Positions 51,430-63,782 of a stretch of 64,000 bases of DNA are shown here, one piece after another. This DNA comes from Amnibacterium sp. CER49 (GTDB taxonomy: Bacteria; Actinomycetota; Actinomycetes; Actinomycetales; Microbacteriaceae). Positions within the stretch are counted from its first letter, which is position 1. The number at the start of each line of letters is the position of its first letter. Location: positions 744,001 to 808,000 of the forward strand of contig NZ_JARVWQ010000001.1 of the NCBI RefSeq assembly GCF_029846255.1, given 5' to 3'. The position numbers and the translations under genes were made by a program. The notes beneath the pieces were generated by a model that made no database searches, was not told where the DNA came from, and worked only from the letters and a program-made list of their open reading frames with translations.

Positions 51430-52764
51430 TCAGGGCGTGGTCGTCACGTAGGCGACCCCGGAGCCGCTGAAGACGAGGTCGCCCTCGTCGGGCGTCACGA
51501 AGGCGGCGTCGCCGCGGGCGAGGTTCGCCTGCATCGTCGCGCCCTGCAGCGTGATGCCGCCGGTGAGGGTGAGCACGATCGCCGGCCCGGTGAGCCGGAA
51601 CGAGGTGCGCTCGGGCCCCGCGAGCCGGTAGCCGTGCACCTCGGCGGCGTCGCCCAGAGCGACCTCGGCGAGCACGAAGTCGTCGGAGTCGACGCGCCAC
51701 ACGCGGACCCCCTCGACGGGCGAGTCCGGGTGCGAGAGCGGCACCGGCTCGGCCTGGAAGCGGGTGACGGCGAGCAGCTCGTCGACGTCGATGTGCTTGC
51801 TCGTCAGGCCGCCGCGGAGCACGTTGTCGCTCTGCGTCATGACCTCGATGCCGACGCCCTCGAGGTAGGCGTGGATGCTGCCCGCCGGCAGGAACATCGC
51901 CTGCCCCTGCGCGAGGGTGATGCGGTTCAGCAGCAGGGCGAGGACGATGCCCGGGTCGCCGGGGTGCTCGTCGGCGAGCTTCGCGACGGTGTCGAACTCG
52001 CGCCGGAAGCTCGAGGTCGCCGACGCGCGCGCCGCGGCGCCGACGATCGCCGGCACGAGCCGCGCGACGTCGCTCCCCCCGCGCAGCAGCCACTCGACGG
52101 CGTCGCGCAGCGGGTTGCCCGACGCCGCGTGATCCGGTGCGGTGACCCCGGAGTCGGGCATGCCGGTGGCGTTCACGTCCATCGAGCTGCCGGTGGAGCC
52201 CGCCTGACCCGGATCACCGGCGGCGAGCCGATCGGCGAGCGCTCCGATCGCGTCGGCGTCGTCGCCGTCGGCTGCGAACGACTGCAGCTCGGCGAGCAGC
52301 AGTCGCGCCTCGCTCACGTGCCGGAACCCCGCGAGCGCCTCGAACGCCGGCGAGAGGGCGAGGATCAGCTCGGGCTTCGCGGAGTCGTCCCGGTAGTTGC
52401 GCTCCGGCGCGTCGAGCGCGACGCCGGCCTCGTTCTCCCGCGCGAACCCGGCGCGTGCCTGCTCGGGGTCCGGGTGCACCTGCAGCGAGAGGGCATGGTC
52501 GGCGGCGAGCACCTTCATGAGGAACGGCAGCCGCGTGCGGCCCGGGCCGACGAACGCCTCGGGCTCGGCGGCGAGGACCTCGTCGAGGTGCCGGCCGGCG
52601 AGCGCCGGCGCCGAGTCGGTGATCTCGCTCGGCGAGCCCGGGTGCGCACCGAGCCAGTACTCCGCCTCGGGGGCACCCGACGGCCGCCGACCGAGCAGCT
52701 CGGCGATCGCGGAGGTCGAGCCCCAGGCGTAGTCGCGAGGGGTGTTGGTGAGACCGACGATCAT
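51430..52764 (-). CDS. manA: mannose-6-phosphate isomerase, class I
   Basis: A 444-aa cytoplasmic enzyme that interconverts fructose-6-phosphate and mannose-6-phosphate, the entry to GDP-mannose. Zinc-site residues are visible: Gln95 and His97 in QVHP, Glu132 in AKPE, and His in SIHAYLEG. The N-terminus NTPRDYAWGS is standard. An insertion of about 35 residues around 185-220 (DPGQAGSTGSSMD, GVTAPDHAASGNP) lies between helices and is not in the core. AAGGAG 6 nt before ATG 52764. Divergent from the third ligase gene. No phosphomannomutase or GDP-mannose pyrophosphorylase is in the window. Confidence 0.93.
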   Translation of the reverse strand: MIVGLTNTPRDYAWGSTSAIAELLGRRPSGAPEAEYWLGAHPGSPSEITDSAPALAGRHLDEVLAAEPEAFVGPGRTRLPFLMKVLAADHALSLQVHPDPEQARAGFARENEAGVALDAPERNYRDDSAKPELILALSPAFEALAGFRHVSEARLLLAELQSFAADGDDADAIGALADRLAAGDPGQAGSTGSSMDVNATGMPDSGVTAPDHAASGNPLRDAVEWLLRGGSDVARLVPAIVGAAARASATSSFRREFDTVAKLADEHPGDPGIVLALLLNRITLAQGQAMFLPAGSIHAYLEGVGIEVMTQSDNVLRGGLTSKHIDVDELLAVTRFQAEPVPLSHPDSPVEGVRVWRVDSDDFVLAEVALGDAAEVHGYRLAGPERTSFRLTGPAIVLTLTGGITLQGATMQANLARGDAAFVTPDEGDLVFSGSGVAYVTTTP

Positions 52765-52857
52765 GGACGGCTCCTTCAGCTCGGTCGGGGTCGACGACCG
52801 TTCTACCGTGCGCGGTTCCGTGCGAGCAGGATCCCGGGTGCCGTCGCACGCGGAAGG

Positions 52858-52863
52858 TAGGTT
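52858..52863 (+). promoter_or_regulatory. -10 element suggesting a leaderless transcript
   Basis: TAGGTT ends 8 nt before GTG 52872, so transcription would begin at or next to the start codon. No convincing -35 is seen. Leaderless mRNAs are frequent in Actinobacteria. Confidence 0.35.
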
Positions 52864-52871
52864 GGGCCCTC

Positions 52872-54170
52872 GTGCGGCGGAGGCGGATGACGGATGCCTA
52901 CGCGTTCCTCGCGCTGTTCTCGCTGTGGGACGGCGACGGCCTGCGCGACCTGCTCAGCTGGTGGGGCTTCGGCGCCCTGTCGGCCTTCCTGCTCGTCGTC
53001 GGTGTGGTCGTCCTGGTGCGCCACCGGCGGCGGCTGAAGGAGCTGGTGCTCACCGTCGACACGCTGCCGCTCGCCGCGTTCCTCGCGGTCTGCCTGATCT
53101 CCGCCACCTGGTCGGCCTACGCCTCCGCCACGCTGATCGCGTGCGCGATCCAGATCGGCACGGCCGCCGTCGGCACCGCCCTCCTCGTGCTGATGCCCGC
53201 GCGCCGACTCGTGAGGATCTTCGCGCTCATGCTGCACGTGCACCTCGTGCTGGCGCTGCTCTTCGAGGTCGTCGTCGCCCTGCTGCCGACGCACCAGCTC
53301 GCCCCGTTCTGGACCGACTACGGCTCGAACGCGCCCGGCGCCTACTACTGGAGCCAGGGGCTGCTGTTCACGGGCGGCCGGATCCAGGGCATCGTCGGCA
53401 ACGCGAACCTCACCTGCTTCATCGCGCTGCTCGGGCTCGTCACGGTCCTATCGCTCGCCGCGGGCCGTCTGCTGCGCCTGCGGTTCGCGGTGCCCGCCGC
53501 GCTGCTCGACCTGCTGATGGTCGCGCTCACCCGCTCCGGCACCGTGATCGTCGCGGGCCTCGCCGTGCTCGCGGCGGGCCTCGTCGCGCTCGGCTACCGC
53601 CGCTCGCACCGCCGGGGCCGGGTCGTCGTCACCGTGGTCGCCGCGGTCGTGGTCGCGCTCGTGGCGTTCAGCTCGTCGCGCCTGTCGGGGCCGGTGCTCG
53701 CGCTGCTCGGCAAGGGTGACGACCTCACCGGACGACTCGAGATCTGGCGCATCGTCGGCGGCCTCGTCGAGCAGCGGCCGGTGCTCGGCTGGGGCTGGAT
53801 CAGCTACTGGGCGCCCTGGGTCGCCCCCTACGACCGGCTCGTCGTGCGCGGCGGCGTGCAGTACCTGCAGGCGCACAACGCGTACCTCGACATCCAGATG
53901 CAGCTCGGGATCCCCGGGCTGCTCGCGCTCGCGGCGCTGATCGGCTCGCTCGCCTACCGGTCGCTGCGCCTCGCCGTCGTGCCCGCCCCGCTCACCGTGC
54001 TGCCGCTGCTGCTGCTCACCACGCTGCTCACCCAGGCGCTCGCCGAGAGCCGCCTGCTCATCGAGGGCAACTGGGCGCTGCTCGTGATGCTCTCCGTGGC
54101 GGTGCCGTGGGTGCCCGTCGTGCGGCTGGCCCCAGAAGACGGGGCGCGCGCGGAAGCGGTCGCCGCCTAG
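52872..54170 (+). CDS. O-antigen ligase/polymerase-like membrane protein (Wzy/WaaL type), 3 of 3
   Basis: A 432-aa protein with about 11 helices. LTGRLEIWR followed by LGWGWISYW, and HNAYLDIQMQLGIPG, are the best family marks in the window: the His-Asn pair in the large outside loop and the preceding Arg are the conserved residues of WaaL/Wzy proteins. Start could also be ATG 52887. It is divergent from manA and followed by a GT4 gene and a TagD-like gene. Whether it is a ligase or polymerase cannot be told from sequence. Confidence 0.88.
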   Translation: MRRRRMTDAYAFLALFSLWDGDGLRDLLSWWGFGALSAFLLVVGVVVLVRHRRRLKELVLTVDTLPLAAFLAVCLISATWSAYASATLIACAIQIGTAAVGTALLVLMPARRLVRIFALMLHVHLVLALLFEVVVALLPTHQLAPFWTDYGSNAPGAYYWSQGLLFTGGRIQGIVGNANLTCFIALLGLVTVLSLAAGRLLRLRFAVPAALLDLLMVALTRSGTVIVAGLAVLAAGLVALGYRRSHRRGRVVVTVVAAVVVALVAFSSSRLSGPVLALLGKGDDLTGRLEIWRIVGGLVEQRPVLGWGWISYWAPWVAPYDRLVVRGGVQYLQAHNAYLDIQMQLGIPGLLALAALIGSLAYRSLRLAVVPAPLTVLPLLLLTTLLTQALAESRLLIEGNWALLVMLSVAVPWVPVVRLAPEDGARAEAVAA

Positions 54171-54354
54171 TCTCGATCGAACGCCGGTACCCGGCCTCCG
54201 ATACCCGTCGGCGGCACCGGTCTCAGCTCAGCGTCCCATCCCCTACCCACGACGAGCGTCGTACGCCGCCGACCCCGCCCGCGGGACCGACGGTGACCGC
54301 ACCGCTCGGCGTCCGTCCCGTCCGGTCCCCGGCGGAACGGTCCGGAGCCTCCCC

Positions 54355-55584
54355 ATGACCTCCTCCCCCACCCGCCTTCCCCGGCACGCACTGCCCGTGC
54401 AGCGCATGCGCGTCGCCTTCGTCGGCACGCGCGGTGTCGCGGCCGGCGACAGCGGTGCGGGGACGGCCGTCGAGGAGATCGGACGCCGGCTCGTCGCCCG
54501 CGGCCACGAGGTGACGGTCTACGGGTCGGGCCTCGACGTGCCGGCCACCTCACGCCTCGGCATGCGGCTCGTCCCGCTGCCCGCGCTCGGCGACGGCAAC
54601 ATCGGCACGGTCGGTCGCGCCGCCCTCGCCGGTGCCCGCGCGGCGCTCGGGCAGAAGCAGGACGTCGCCTTCCTCTTCGACGGCTCGAACGCGCCCGCGC
54701 TCCCGCTGCTGCGCGCCCGCGGCACCGCCGTGGCCGTCCACCTCGAGGGCCTCGAGGAGCAGCGCGGCCGGTGGGGCGCCTGGGGGCGCCGCTACTGCCG
54801 CTTCGCCGAGCGCTGGTCCGTCCGGCAGGCCGACGCGCTCATCGCCGACGTGCAGTCCACGGCCGGTCACGTCCACGACGCCTACGGCCTGCCGAGCGAG
54901 CTGATCGGCTTCGGCGGCCGCGTCGTGCGCAACGTGCCCGCCGACGCCCTCGAGGCGCGGGGGCTCGTGCCCGGCGGCTTCCACCTCGTCGTCGCGAGCT
55001 TCGTCCCCGAGCACCACGTCGACGTCGTGCTCGAGGGCTACCGCCGCTCCGGGGCCACCCTGCCGATCGTCGTCGTCGGATCCGGGCCGCATCGCAGCGC
55101 CACGACCCGCCGCATCGAGGAGCTCGCGCACGCCGAGCCCCGCATCCGGCTGCTCGGCGACGTGACCGACGAGCGGCTCCTCGACCAGCTCTACGCCCAC
55201 GCCGCCTGCTACGTGCACGGCCACGGGGTCGGCGGCGCGCACCCCTCGCTGCTCCGCGCCATGGGCGCCGGGACCGCCGTGATCGCCTGGCAGGTGGTCT
55301 TCAACCGCGAGGTCGTCGGCACCGCGGGCCTCTACTTCGCCTCGCCGAACCAGCTCGCCCCGCTGCTCACCGACGTCGAGCGCTACCCGCTGCGCTTCGT
55401 CGACATCGGCGAACTGCTGCAGGAACGCACGCGCCGCCTCTACGACTGGGACTCGGTCGCCGAGGCCTACGAGGCGCTCGCCGTGCGGCTGCACCGCGGC
55501 TTCACCACCCGCGGCATGAGCGACGGCCGCCGCCCTGCGCCCGTCGCCCTGCCGGAACCCGTCGCCTGGCACCTGCCGCGCTGA
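54355..55584 (+). CDS. GT4-family glycosyltransferase with DUF1972-type N-terminus
   Basis: A 409-aa GT-B enzyme. MRVAFVGTRGVAAGDSG-type start (read VGTRGVAAGDSGAGTAVEEI) matches the DUF1972 group that includes rhamnosyl- and related transferases of capsule loci. The donor half has PIVVVGSGP, LLGDVTDERLLDQLYAHA and YVHGHGVGGAHPSLLRAMGAG; here the usual E-x7-E first Glu is replaced by a GGAHPSLL form, as normal for this group. SD GGAG 8 nt before ATG 54355. With dTDP-rhamnose genes downstream, rhamnose transfer is plausible but unproven. Confidence 0.88.
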   Translation: MTSSPTRLPRHALPVQRMRVAFVGTRGVAAGDSGAGTAVEEIGRRLVARGHEVTVYGSGLDVPATSRLGMRLVPLPALGDGNIGTVGRAALAGARAALGQKQDVAFLFDGSNAPALPLLRARGTAVAVHLEGLEEQRGRWGAWGRRYCRFAERWSVRQADALIADVQSTAGHVHDAYGLPSELIGFGGRVVRNVPADALEARGLVPGGFHLVVASFVPEHHVDVVLEGYRRSGATLPIVVVGSGPHRSATTRRIEELAHAEPRIRLLGDVTDERLLDQLYAHAACYVHGHGVGGAHPSLLRAMGAGTAVIAWQVVFNREVVGTAGLYFASPNQLAPLLTDVERYPLRFVDIGELLQERTRRLYDWDSVAEAYEALAVRLHRGFTTRGMSDGRRPAPVALPEPVAWHLPR

Positions 55585-55686
55585 ACCCACCGAACCGAGC
55601 CCACCCCACCACCCATCCGCACCCACCCACCGGCGGACCACCCACCCGCCGGCGCTCCCCTCCCGACCCGAATCGAGATCCCCCGC

Positions 55687-56142
55687 ATGAGCGCCCCCCT
55701 GCGCATCGGCTACGCCGCCGGTGCCTTCGACCTGTTCCACATCGGCCACCTCAACCTGCTGAAGCACGCGAAGAGCCGCTGCGACCACCTCATCGCCGGC
55801 GTGGTCTCCGACGAGATGCTGCAGCTCACGAAGGGCATCACCCCGGTGATCCCGCTCGCGGAGCGCCTCGAGATCGTGCGGAGCGTCGCCTACGTCGACG
55901 AGGCGCGGGCCGAGACCGTGCCCGACAAGCTCGACACCTGGCGTGCCGTCGGCTTCACGCACTTCTTCAAGGGCGACGACTGGCGCGGCACCGAGAAGGG
56001 CCTGCGCCTCGAGGCCGAGTTCGCCGCGGTCGGGGTCGAGGTCGTGTACTTCCCGTACACGGTGTCGACGTCGTCCACCCAGCTGCGCCGGGCGCTCGCC
56101 GCGCTCACGGCGCAGGGCGCGGAGCTGGAGACGGTCGGCTAG
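55687..56142 (+). CDS. glycerol-3-phosphate cytidylyltransferase-like (TagD family)
   Basis: A 151-aa nucleotidyltransferase. HIGH at 18-21 (AFDLFHIGHLNLLK) is the CTP-binding signature; KGDDW and TVSTSSTQLRRAL cover the second conserved region (RTxGISTT in relatives, here changed to TVSTSST). Length fits the family (about 130-150). The expected product is CDP-glycerol or a similar CDP-polyol, a donor for the CDP-alcohol enzyme at 45905 or for a teichoic-acid-like polymer. No TagB/TagF-type polymerase is present. A long hairpin follows 22 nt after the stop. Confidence 0.88.
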   Translation: MSAPLRIGYAAGAFDLFHIGHLNLLKHAKSRCDHLIAGVVSDEMLQLTKGITPVIPLAERLEIVRSVAYVDEARAETVPDKLDTWRAVGFTHFFKGDDWRGTEKGLRLEAEFAAVGVEVVYFPYTVSTSSTQLRRALAALTAQGAELETVG

Positions 56143-56164
56143 CCCTCCTGCTCCTCCCGCCGCG

Positions 56165-56232
56165 CGGCGCTCCTTCCGGGCATCGGGCCGACCCGCTCGT
56201 AGGGTCGCCCGAAGTCCTCGGAAGGAGCGCCG
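56165..56232 (+). promoter_or_regulatory. 13-bp hairpin that hides the ribosome site of the next gene
   Basis: CGGCGCTCCTTCC (56165-56177) is the perfect complement of GGAAGGAGCGCCG (56220-56232). The second arm contains the SD AAGGAG and the first base of the GTG start at 56232. Within the loop CGACCC and GGGTCG form a further stem. The structure could end the TagD-like transcript, block translation of the next gene, or both. Confidence 0.6.
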
Positions 56233-56654
56233 TGCTCGTCCACGTGCCGAACCCCGTCCCACCCCTCGCCGCCCTGCTCGGCCGCGTCTCCGCCGGGTCC
56301 CGGCGCGTCGGCTCGCTGCGCGCGATGCGGATCCCGCTGCCCGCCGGCGATCTCGAGCCCGGCGACGTGCTCGTGCGGCTCGTCCCGCTCCGACGGCGCG
56401 CGAGGGCCGTGCCGGGCGGGCTGCTGCTCGCCGCCCGCCTCGTCCGCACCGACGCGGGCACCGCGCTCGAGGCCTCCGGCTGGGCGCGAGCGGGCCGCTA
56501 CCTGCTCACCGCCGGCACCGCCGCGGTGCCCCTGCGGGTCGGGCTGCACGGCGCCGTGCGCGTCACGAGCCCCGTAGGGCTGCGGTCGCCGCGCGCGCTG
56601 CTCGCCGCCGCGGTCGCCCGCCTTCCGATCGCTCGCGTGGCGGAGCTCGCCTGA
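56232..56654 (+). CDS. hypothetical protein
   Basis: A 140-aa protein I do not recognise. GTG 56232 has a perfect SD (GGAAGGAG, 4 nt spacing) that lies in the hairpin at 56165-56232. Composition is Ala/Arg/Leu/Val-rich with little Lys. It appears beta-rich in the middle (PAGDLEPGDVLVRLVPL, ALEASGWARAGRYLL) and basic overall; no membrane helix or signal peptide is clear. It sits between the TagD-like gene and the convergent DUF4012 gene. Bases 56655-56859 hold nothing I can support. Confidence 0.6.
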   Translation: MLVHVPNPVPPLAALLGRVSAGSRRVGSLRAMRIPLPAGDLEPGDVLVRLVPLRRRARAVPGGLLLAARLVRTDAGTALEASGWARAGRYLLTAGTAAVPLRVGLHGAVRVTSPVGLRSPRALLAAAVARLPIARVAELA

Positions 56655-56859
56655 CCTTCCGGGGGGCGTCGTCCTCGGCGTCGCCGTCCCGCTGCTCGCC
56701 GCGCGGCTCGCGCGCGGCTGCACCTCGGGTGGGTCTTCGACCTCCCCGCCTGGCGCCGTCGGCCGGTGCTGCCCGAGGGGCCGGGGCAGGCGGCCCGCCC
56801 GTGCGCCGCGGCACGTCCGGCCGCGCCGCGCGGGGAGCGACCGCGTTCCCGCCCCGGCG

Positions 56860-58719
56860 TCAGCCGCAGGCCGTGCGGTCGATCGTCACCGGGACCTCGT
56901 GCACCTTCGGCGTGTGGCTCACGGCGATGTCCCGCGACGGCGACGTGCCGCCGCTGAAGACCGCCGCGACCGTCACCGACTGCTGCGGGGCCATCGTGAT
57001 GCTCACGACCCCGACGGGACGCCCGTACATCTCGCCCTGCACCGCCGGCTTCCCGAGCCACGCACCCGTGGCATCGGTCACGGTGTTCGTCTGCGCGTCG
57101 ATGGAGTCGCCCCAGCGCACCGGTGCGCCGTCGATCGAGGCCGAGACGAGCTTCGCCCCGGCCGGGCCGTAGAGCTGCACCCACTGCCGGTCGCCGCCCG
57201 GCGGGATCGGCTTGCGGTTCGGAAGGACGTACTTCGGCAGGGTGGCCACCTGCGCCGGCGTCAGCGTGTCGGTGACGGTCGTCGACACGGTCCATGTGGG
57301 CGTCGTCGCCGGGCACATCTTCGCCGTGACATGCACGGTCGCATCCATGTAGTAGCTCATCTTCGAGGTGGCGTCGTCGTTGTTGTAGACGCCGAGCACC
57401 GTCTGCGCGCTGTTGTCGGCGGGCAGCATGTTCGCGAGCCTCCCGTCGGCGAGCAGCTGCTCCTCGTCGCTGCGGACGCTGTAGGCCTTGAGCCGCTGCT
57501 CGGCGATCATGGGCTTCAGCGCCTTCGCGTAGCCACCGAAGCCGCCCGCGCCGTGGCTCACGGCGGTGAACACGGCCTTCGCCGCGGAGGCGAACACCGC
57601 GTCCTGCACCACGTGGTCGGGGTACTTCGCGTAGACCGTCGACAGCAGGTACTGCACGGCGTTCTTGGCGCCCAGGGTCTGCTTGTCGCCGATGCCGATC
57701 GGCCCGGTGGCCTTCAGGAGGTAGGAGAGGGCGACGGGATCGATCGAGACCACCCCGTCGACCTGTCCGCCGAACTGCCGCCGCCACATCTCGATCGCGA
57801 GCTGGGCCGTGGTCGGGAAGTCGGGCGTGAAGGTGATGTTCGTGAGGTATCGCGTGACGTGCTGGCCGTAGATCCGGTCCCAGTCACCGCTCTGCGGGAA
57901 CGCGAGCACCGGCTCCTTGTACGGCTCGGGGAAGCTGCCCGAGTTGGGCTGCTGGCCGAGCGTGATGCGGCCGTGATCGACGTCGACCATGGCGAGCGCG
58001 GCCGGGTTCCCACCGCTCGCGCGCTCCTCGGCGTTGTTCTGGAAGAGCAGCAGGTAGTGGCGCGGCCCGTCGCCGCCGAGCGCGGGGTAGAGCACCGGCA
58101 GCACCTTCGTCACCTCGGCGGTGACCGGGGTGATGGCCTGCAGCTCCGAGCGCAGCTTCAGCACGGGCTTGCGCAGCTGCGCGGCCACGGGCCCCAGGTC
58201 GAGGGCGGCGAGCCGGGCGTCGGCGCGGCGCGCAGCCGCGTCGAAGGTGCCGATCGCCGGCGTGATGCGCTTGATGGCGGCGAGGTCGATGGCGCCGTCC
58301 CTCGGCTTGAACGTGGCGAGGGTGAGGCCGTTCGCATCCGTCGCCAAGGGCCCCACGCCGTCCTTCACGAGGTCGTCGGTGATGCCGCTGACCTGCCGCA
58401 GCACGGTGAGGTTCGGCCCGAGCCAGGGCACGTGCTCCGCGAGGCGCCAGACCGGGTCGGCCGCGGCCGAGCGCGCGCGGCCGGTGTCGGCGGCGACGCG
58501 GCGGTACTCCTCCGCGGTCGTCGTCGAGCCGGTGCCGAGCACGTCGGCCTTGAACGCCGAGAGGCTCGCCTGCGCCGCTTTGAGGTTGTTCGCCACGGTG
58601 AGCACGCGGCCGCCGACCCACAGGGCGCCGACGACGAGGGCGAGCACCCCGAGCCCGAGCGCGATCCAGCCCGCGAGCGCGACGCGCCGCCGACCACGAC
58701 TCCACGCCCTGCGTGCCAT
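56860..58719 (-). CDS. DUF4012 domain membrane-anchored protein
   Basis: A 619-aa protein. One N-terminal helix (about 17-38), then a long outside part. LLLFQNNAEERASGGNP is the strongest mark of DUF4012, a domain distantly like LytR-CpsA-Psr proteins, followed by PQSGDWDRIYGQHVTRYL and the YNNDDATSKMSYYMD region. DUF4012 proteins are widespread in actinobacterial surface-glycan loci and may act in attaching polymers to the wall; this is not settled. GGGAGG 5 nt before ATG 58719. It lies downstream of VanZ and convergent to the hypothetical gene. Confidence 0.88.
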   Translation of the reverse strand: MARRAWSRGRRRVALAGWIALGLGVLALVVGALWVGGRVLTVANNLKAAQASLSAFKADVLGTGSTTTAEEYRRVAADTGRARSAAADPVWRLAEHVPWLGPNLTVLRQVSGITDDLVKDGVGPLATDANGLTLATFKPRDGAIDLAAIKRITPAIGTFDAAARRADARLAALDLGPVAAQLRKPVLKLRSELQAITPVTAEVTKVLPVLYPALGGDGPRHYLLLFQNNAEERASGGNPAALAMVDVDHGRITLGQQPNSGSFPEPYKEPVLAFPQSGDWDRIYGQHVTRYLTNITFTPDFPTTAQLAIEMWRRQFGGQVDGVVSIDPVALSYLLKATGPIGIGDKQTLGAKNAVQYLLSTVYAKYPDHVVQDAVFASAAKAVFTAVSHGAGGFGGYAKALKPMIAEQRLKAYSVRSDEEQLLADGRLANMLPADNSAQTVLGVYNNDDATSKMSYYMDATVHVTAKMCPATTPTWTVSTTVTDTLTPAQVATLPKYVLPNRKPIPPGGDRQWVQLYGPAGAKLVSASIDGAPVRWGDSIDAQTNTVTDATGAWLGKPAVQGEMYGRPVGVVSITMAPQQSVTVAAVFSGGTSPSRDIAVSHTPKVHEVPVTIDRTACG

Positions 58720-58789
58720 ATCCGCCTCCCGCTCATCCAGGCGGATGCGCTGCTGCAGGGTATCCGGCCCCGGATGAGGAACTCCATGC

Positions 58790-62668
<3,879 letters not shown>

Positions 62669-62770
62669 GCGCCCGCAGCCGCCGCCCACCGTTCGGCGAG
62701 GGGCCGTCCAGACCCCGTGCCGAGCGTGGCGAGCGAGCGTGGGCGGACCGCGCCGGGACGGAGCGGAGCG

Positions 62771-63343
62771 ATGGCGGAGACGGACCTCGGCGGGTTCTCG
62801 GTGCTCGCGATCGTGAGCGACTACGGCATCGAGCAGGACGAGCTCGTGGTGCCGGTCGAGCACCTGCAGGAGCGCGGCGCGCGCGTCGTGATCGCCTCCA
62901 CCTCGGACGGGCCGGCGCAGACCCTCGTGAGCGACAAGGATCCGGGCCGGATCGTGCAGCCCGACACGACGCTCGACCAGGCGAAGGACGACGACGGCTA
63001 CGACCTGCTGCTGATCCCCGGCGGCACGATCAACGCCGACAACCTGCGGCAGTCGGCCGACGCGGTGCGGGTGGCCGCCCGGTTCATCGGCGCCGGGAAG
63101 CCGATCGCCGCGATCTGCCACGGGCCGTGGACGCTCGTCGAGACCGGCTCGCTGCGCGGCAAGCGACTCACCTCCTACCCGTCCCTGCAGACCGACGTGC
63201 GCAACGCGGGCGGCGAATGGGTGGACGAGCCCGTCGTCGTCGACGACACGGAGGGATGGACGCTCATCACGTCGCGGAACCCGAAGGACCTCGACGACTT
63301 CACCCGGGCCATCGACGAGACGCTGTCCCCCGTTCGGGCCTGA
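62771..63343 (+). CDS. DJ-1/PfpI family protein
   Basis: A 190-aa cytoplasmic protein of the class I glutamine amidotransferase-like fold. AAICHGPWTLVE holds the nucleophile Cys in the elbow; the upstream Glu (YGIEQDELVVP) and following SYPSLQTDVRNAGG fit PfpI/YhbO members, linked to stress response, deglycation or protease-like activity. The start at 62771 has GGAG 7 nt upstream; an upstream in-frame ATG at 62717 lacks support. Not obviously part of the glycan pathway, so it may mark the locus edge. Confidence 0.9.
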   Translation: MAETDLGGFSVLAIVSDYGIEQDELVVPVEHLQERGARVVIASTSDGPAQTLVSDKDPGRIVQPDTTLDQAKDDDGYDLLLIPGGTINADNLRQSADAVRVAARFIGAGKPIAAICHGPWTLVETGSLRGKRLTSYPSLQTDVRNAGGEWVDEPVVVDDTEGWTLITSRNPKDLDDFTRAIDETLSPVRA

Positions 63344-63354
63344 TCGCGGGCCCG

Positions 63355-63377
63355 CCGCGGCGCGTCATCCGCCGCGG
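63355..63377 (+). terminator. hairpin terminator after DJ-1/PfpI gene
   Basis: CCGCGGCG and CGCCGCGG form a perfect 8-bp stem with a 7-nt loop, 11 nt after the stop at 63343. Confidence 0.5.
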
Positions 63378-63469
63378 CCGTACCCCTCGGGCACGATGTG
63401 CGAACCCCTCGCGCCGCTCTCCAGCGGCGCCGTCGCCTCCCCCGCGACACGGCCGTCGGCAATGCCGGA

Positions 63470-63495
63470 CAACCTTGACCTTCTACCGTAGGTTG
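63470..63495. promoter_or_regulatory. dyad operator overlapping the promoter of the antitoxin-like gene
   Basis: CAACCT (63470-63475) and AGGTTG (63490-63495) are inverted, and nested within is ACCT-N8-AGGT (63478-63493), as at MerR-type or RHH-type operators. TAGGTT (63489-63494) could be a -10 with a leaderless start at ATG 63501. Autorepression by the RHH product is the simplest reading. Confidence 0.45.
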
Positions 63496-63500
63496 AGGCC

Positions 63501-63707
63501 ATGGCGATGACCCTGCGACTGTCGGCGGACGAGGATGCGACCCTGGCCCGCCTGGCCCGGGCCTTCCAGAGCTCGAAGAACCAGGCCGTGGCGACGGCGA
63601 TCGACATCGCCGCCCCGAGGCCCGACCACCCCGAGTTCGTCCGTGCCGCCACGGAGCGCCTCCTCACCACCTACGCCGCGCTGTTCACCCGCCTCGCGGA
63701 GGCGTGA
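63501..63707 (+). CDS. ribbon-helix-helix (CopG/Arc-type) DNA-binding protein, probable antitoxin
   Basis: A 68-aa protein. MTLRLSADEDATLARLARAF followed by SSKNQAVATAID is the beta-strand, helix, helix pattern of the RHH fold, where the strand (LRLS) contacts DNA. The C-terminal part (HPEFVRAATERLLTTYAALF) would bind a partner. The next gene, 75 nt downstream, is Doc-like, so this is the probable antitoxin. A dyad overlaps its start region. Confidence 0.75.
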   Translation: MAMTLRLSADEDATLARLARAFQSSKNQAVATAIDIAAPRPDHPEFVRAATERLLTTYAALFTRLAEA

Positions 63708-63782
63708 ACCGCCTGGTGCCCCTAGCCTTGGAGGGCACAGCCGGGCGCAAGGGTCCCGGGAGGCCGACCGCTTGAGGTGAGG

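Noticed and set aside
56655-56859. Continuation or second hypothetical gene after 56232-56654
   Set aside because: Open in several frames, but no start with SD and no similarity to a known fold.
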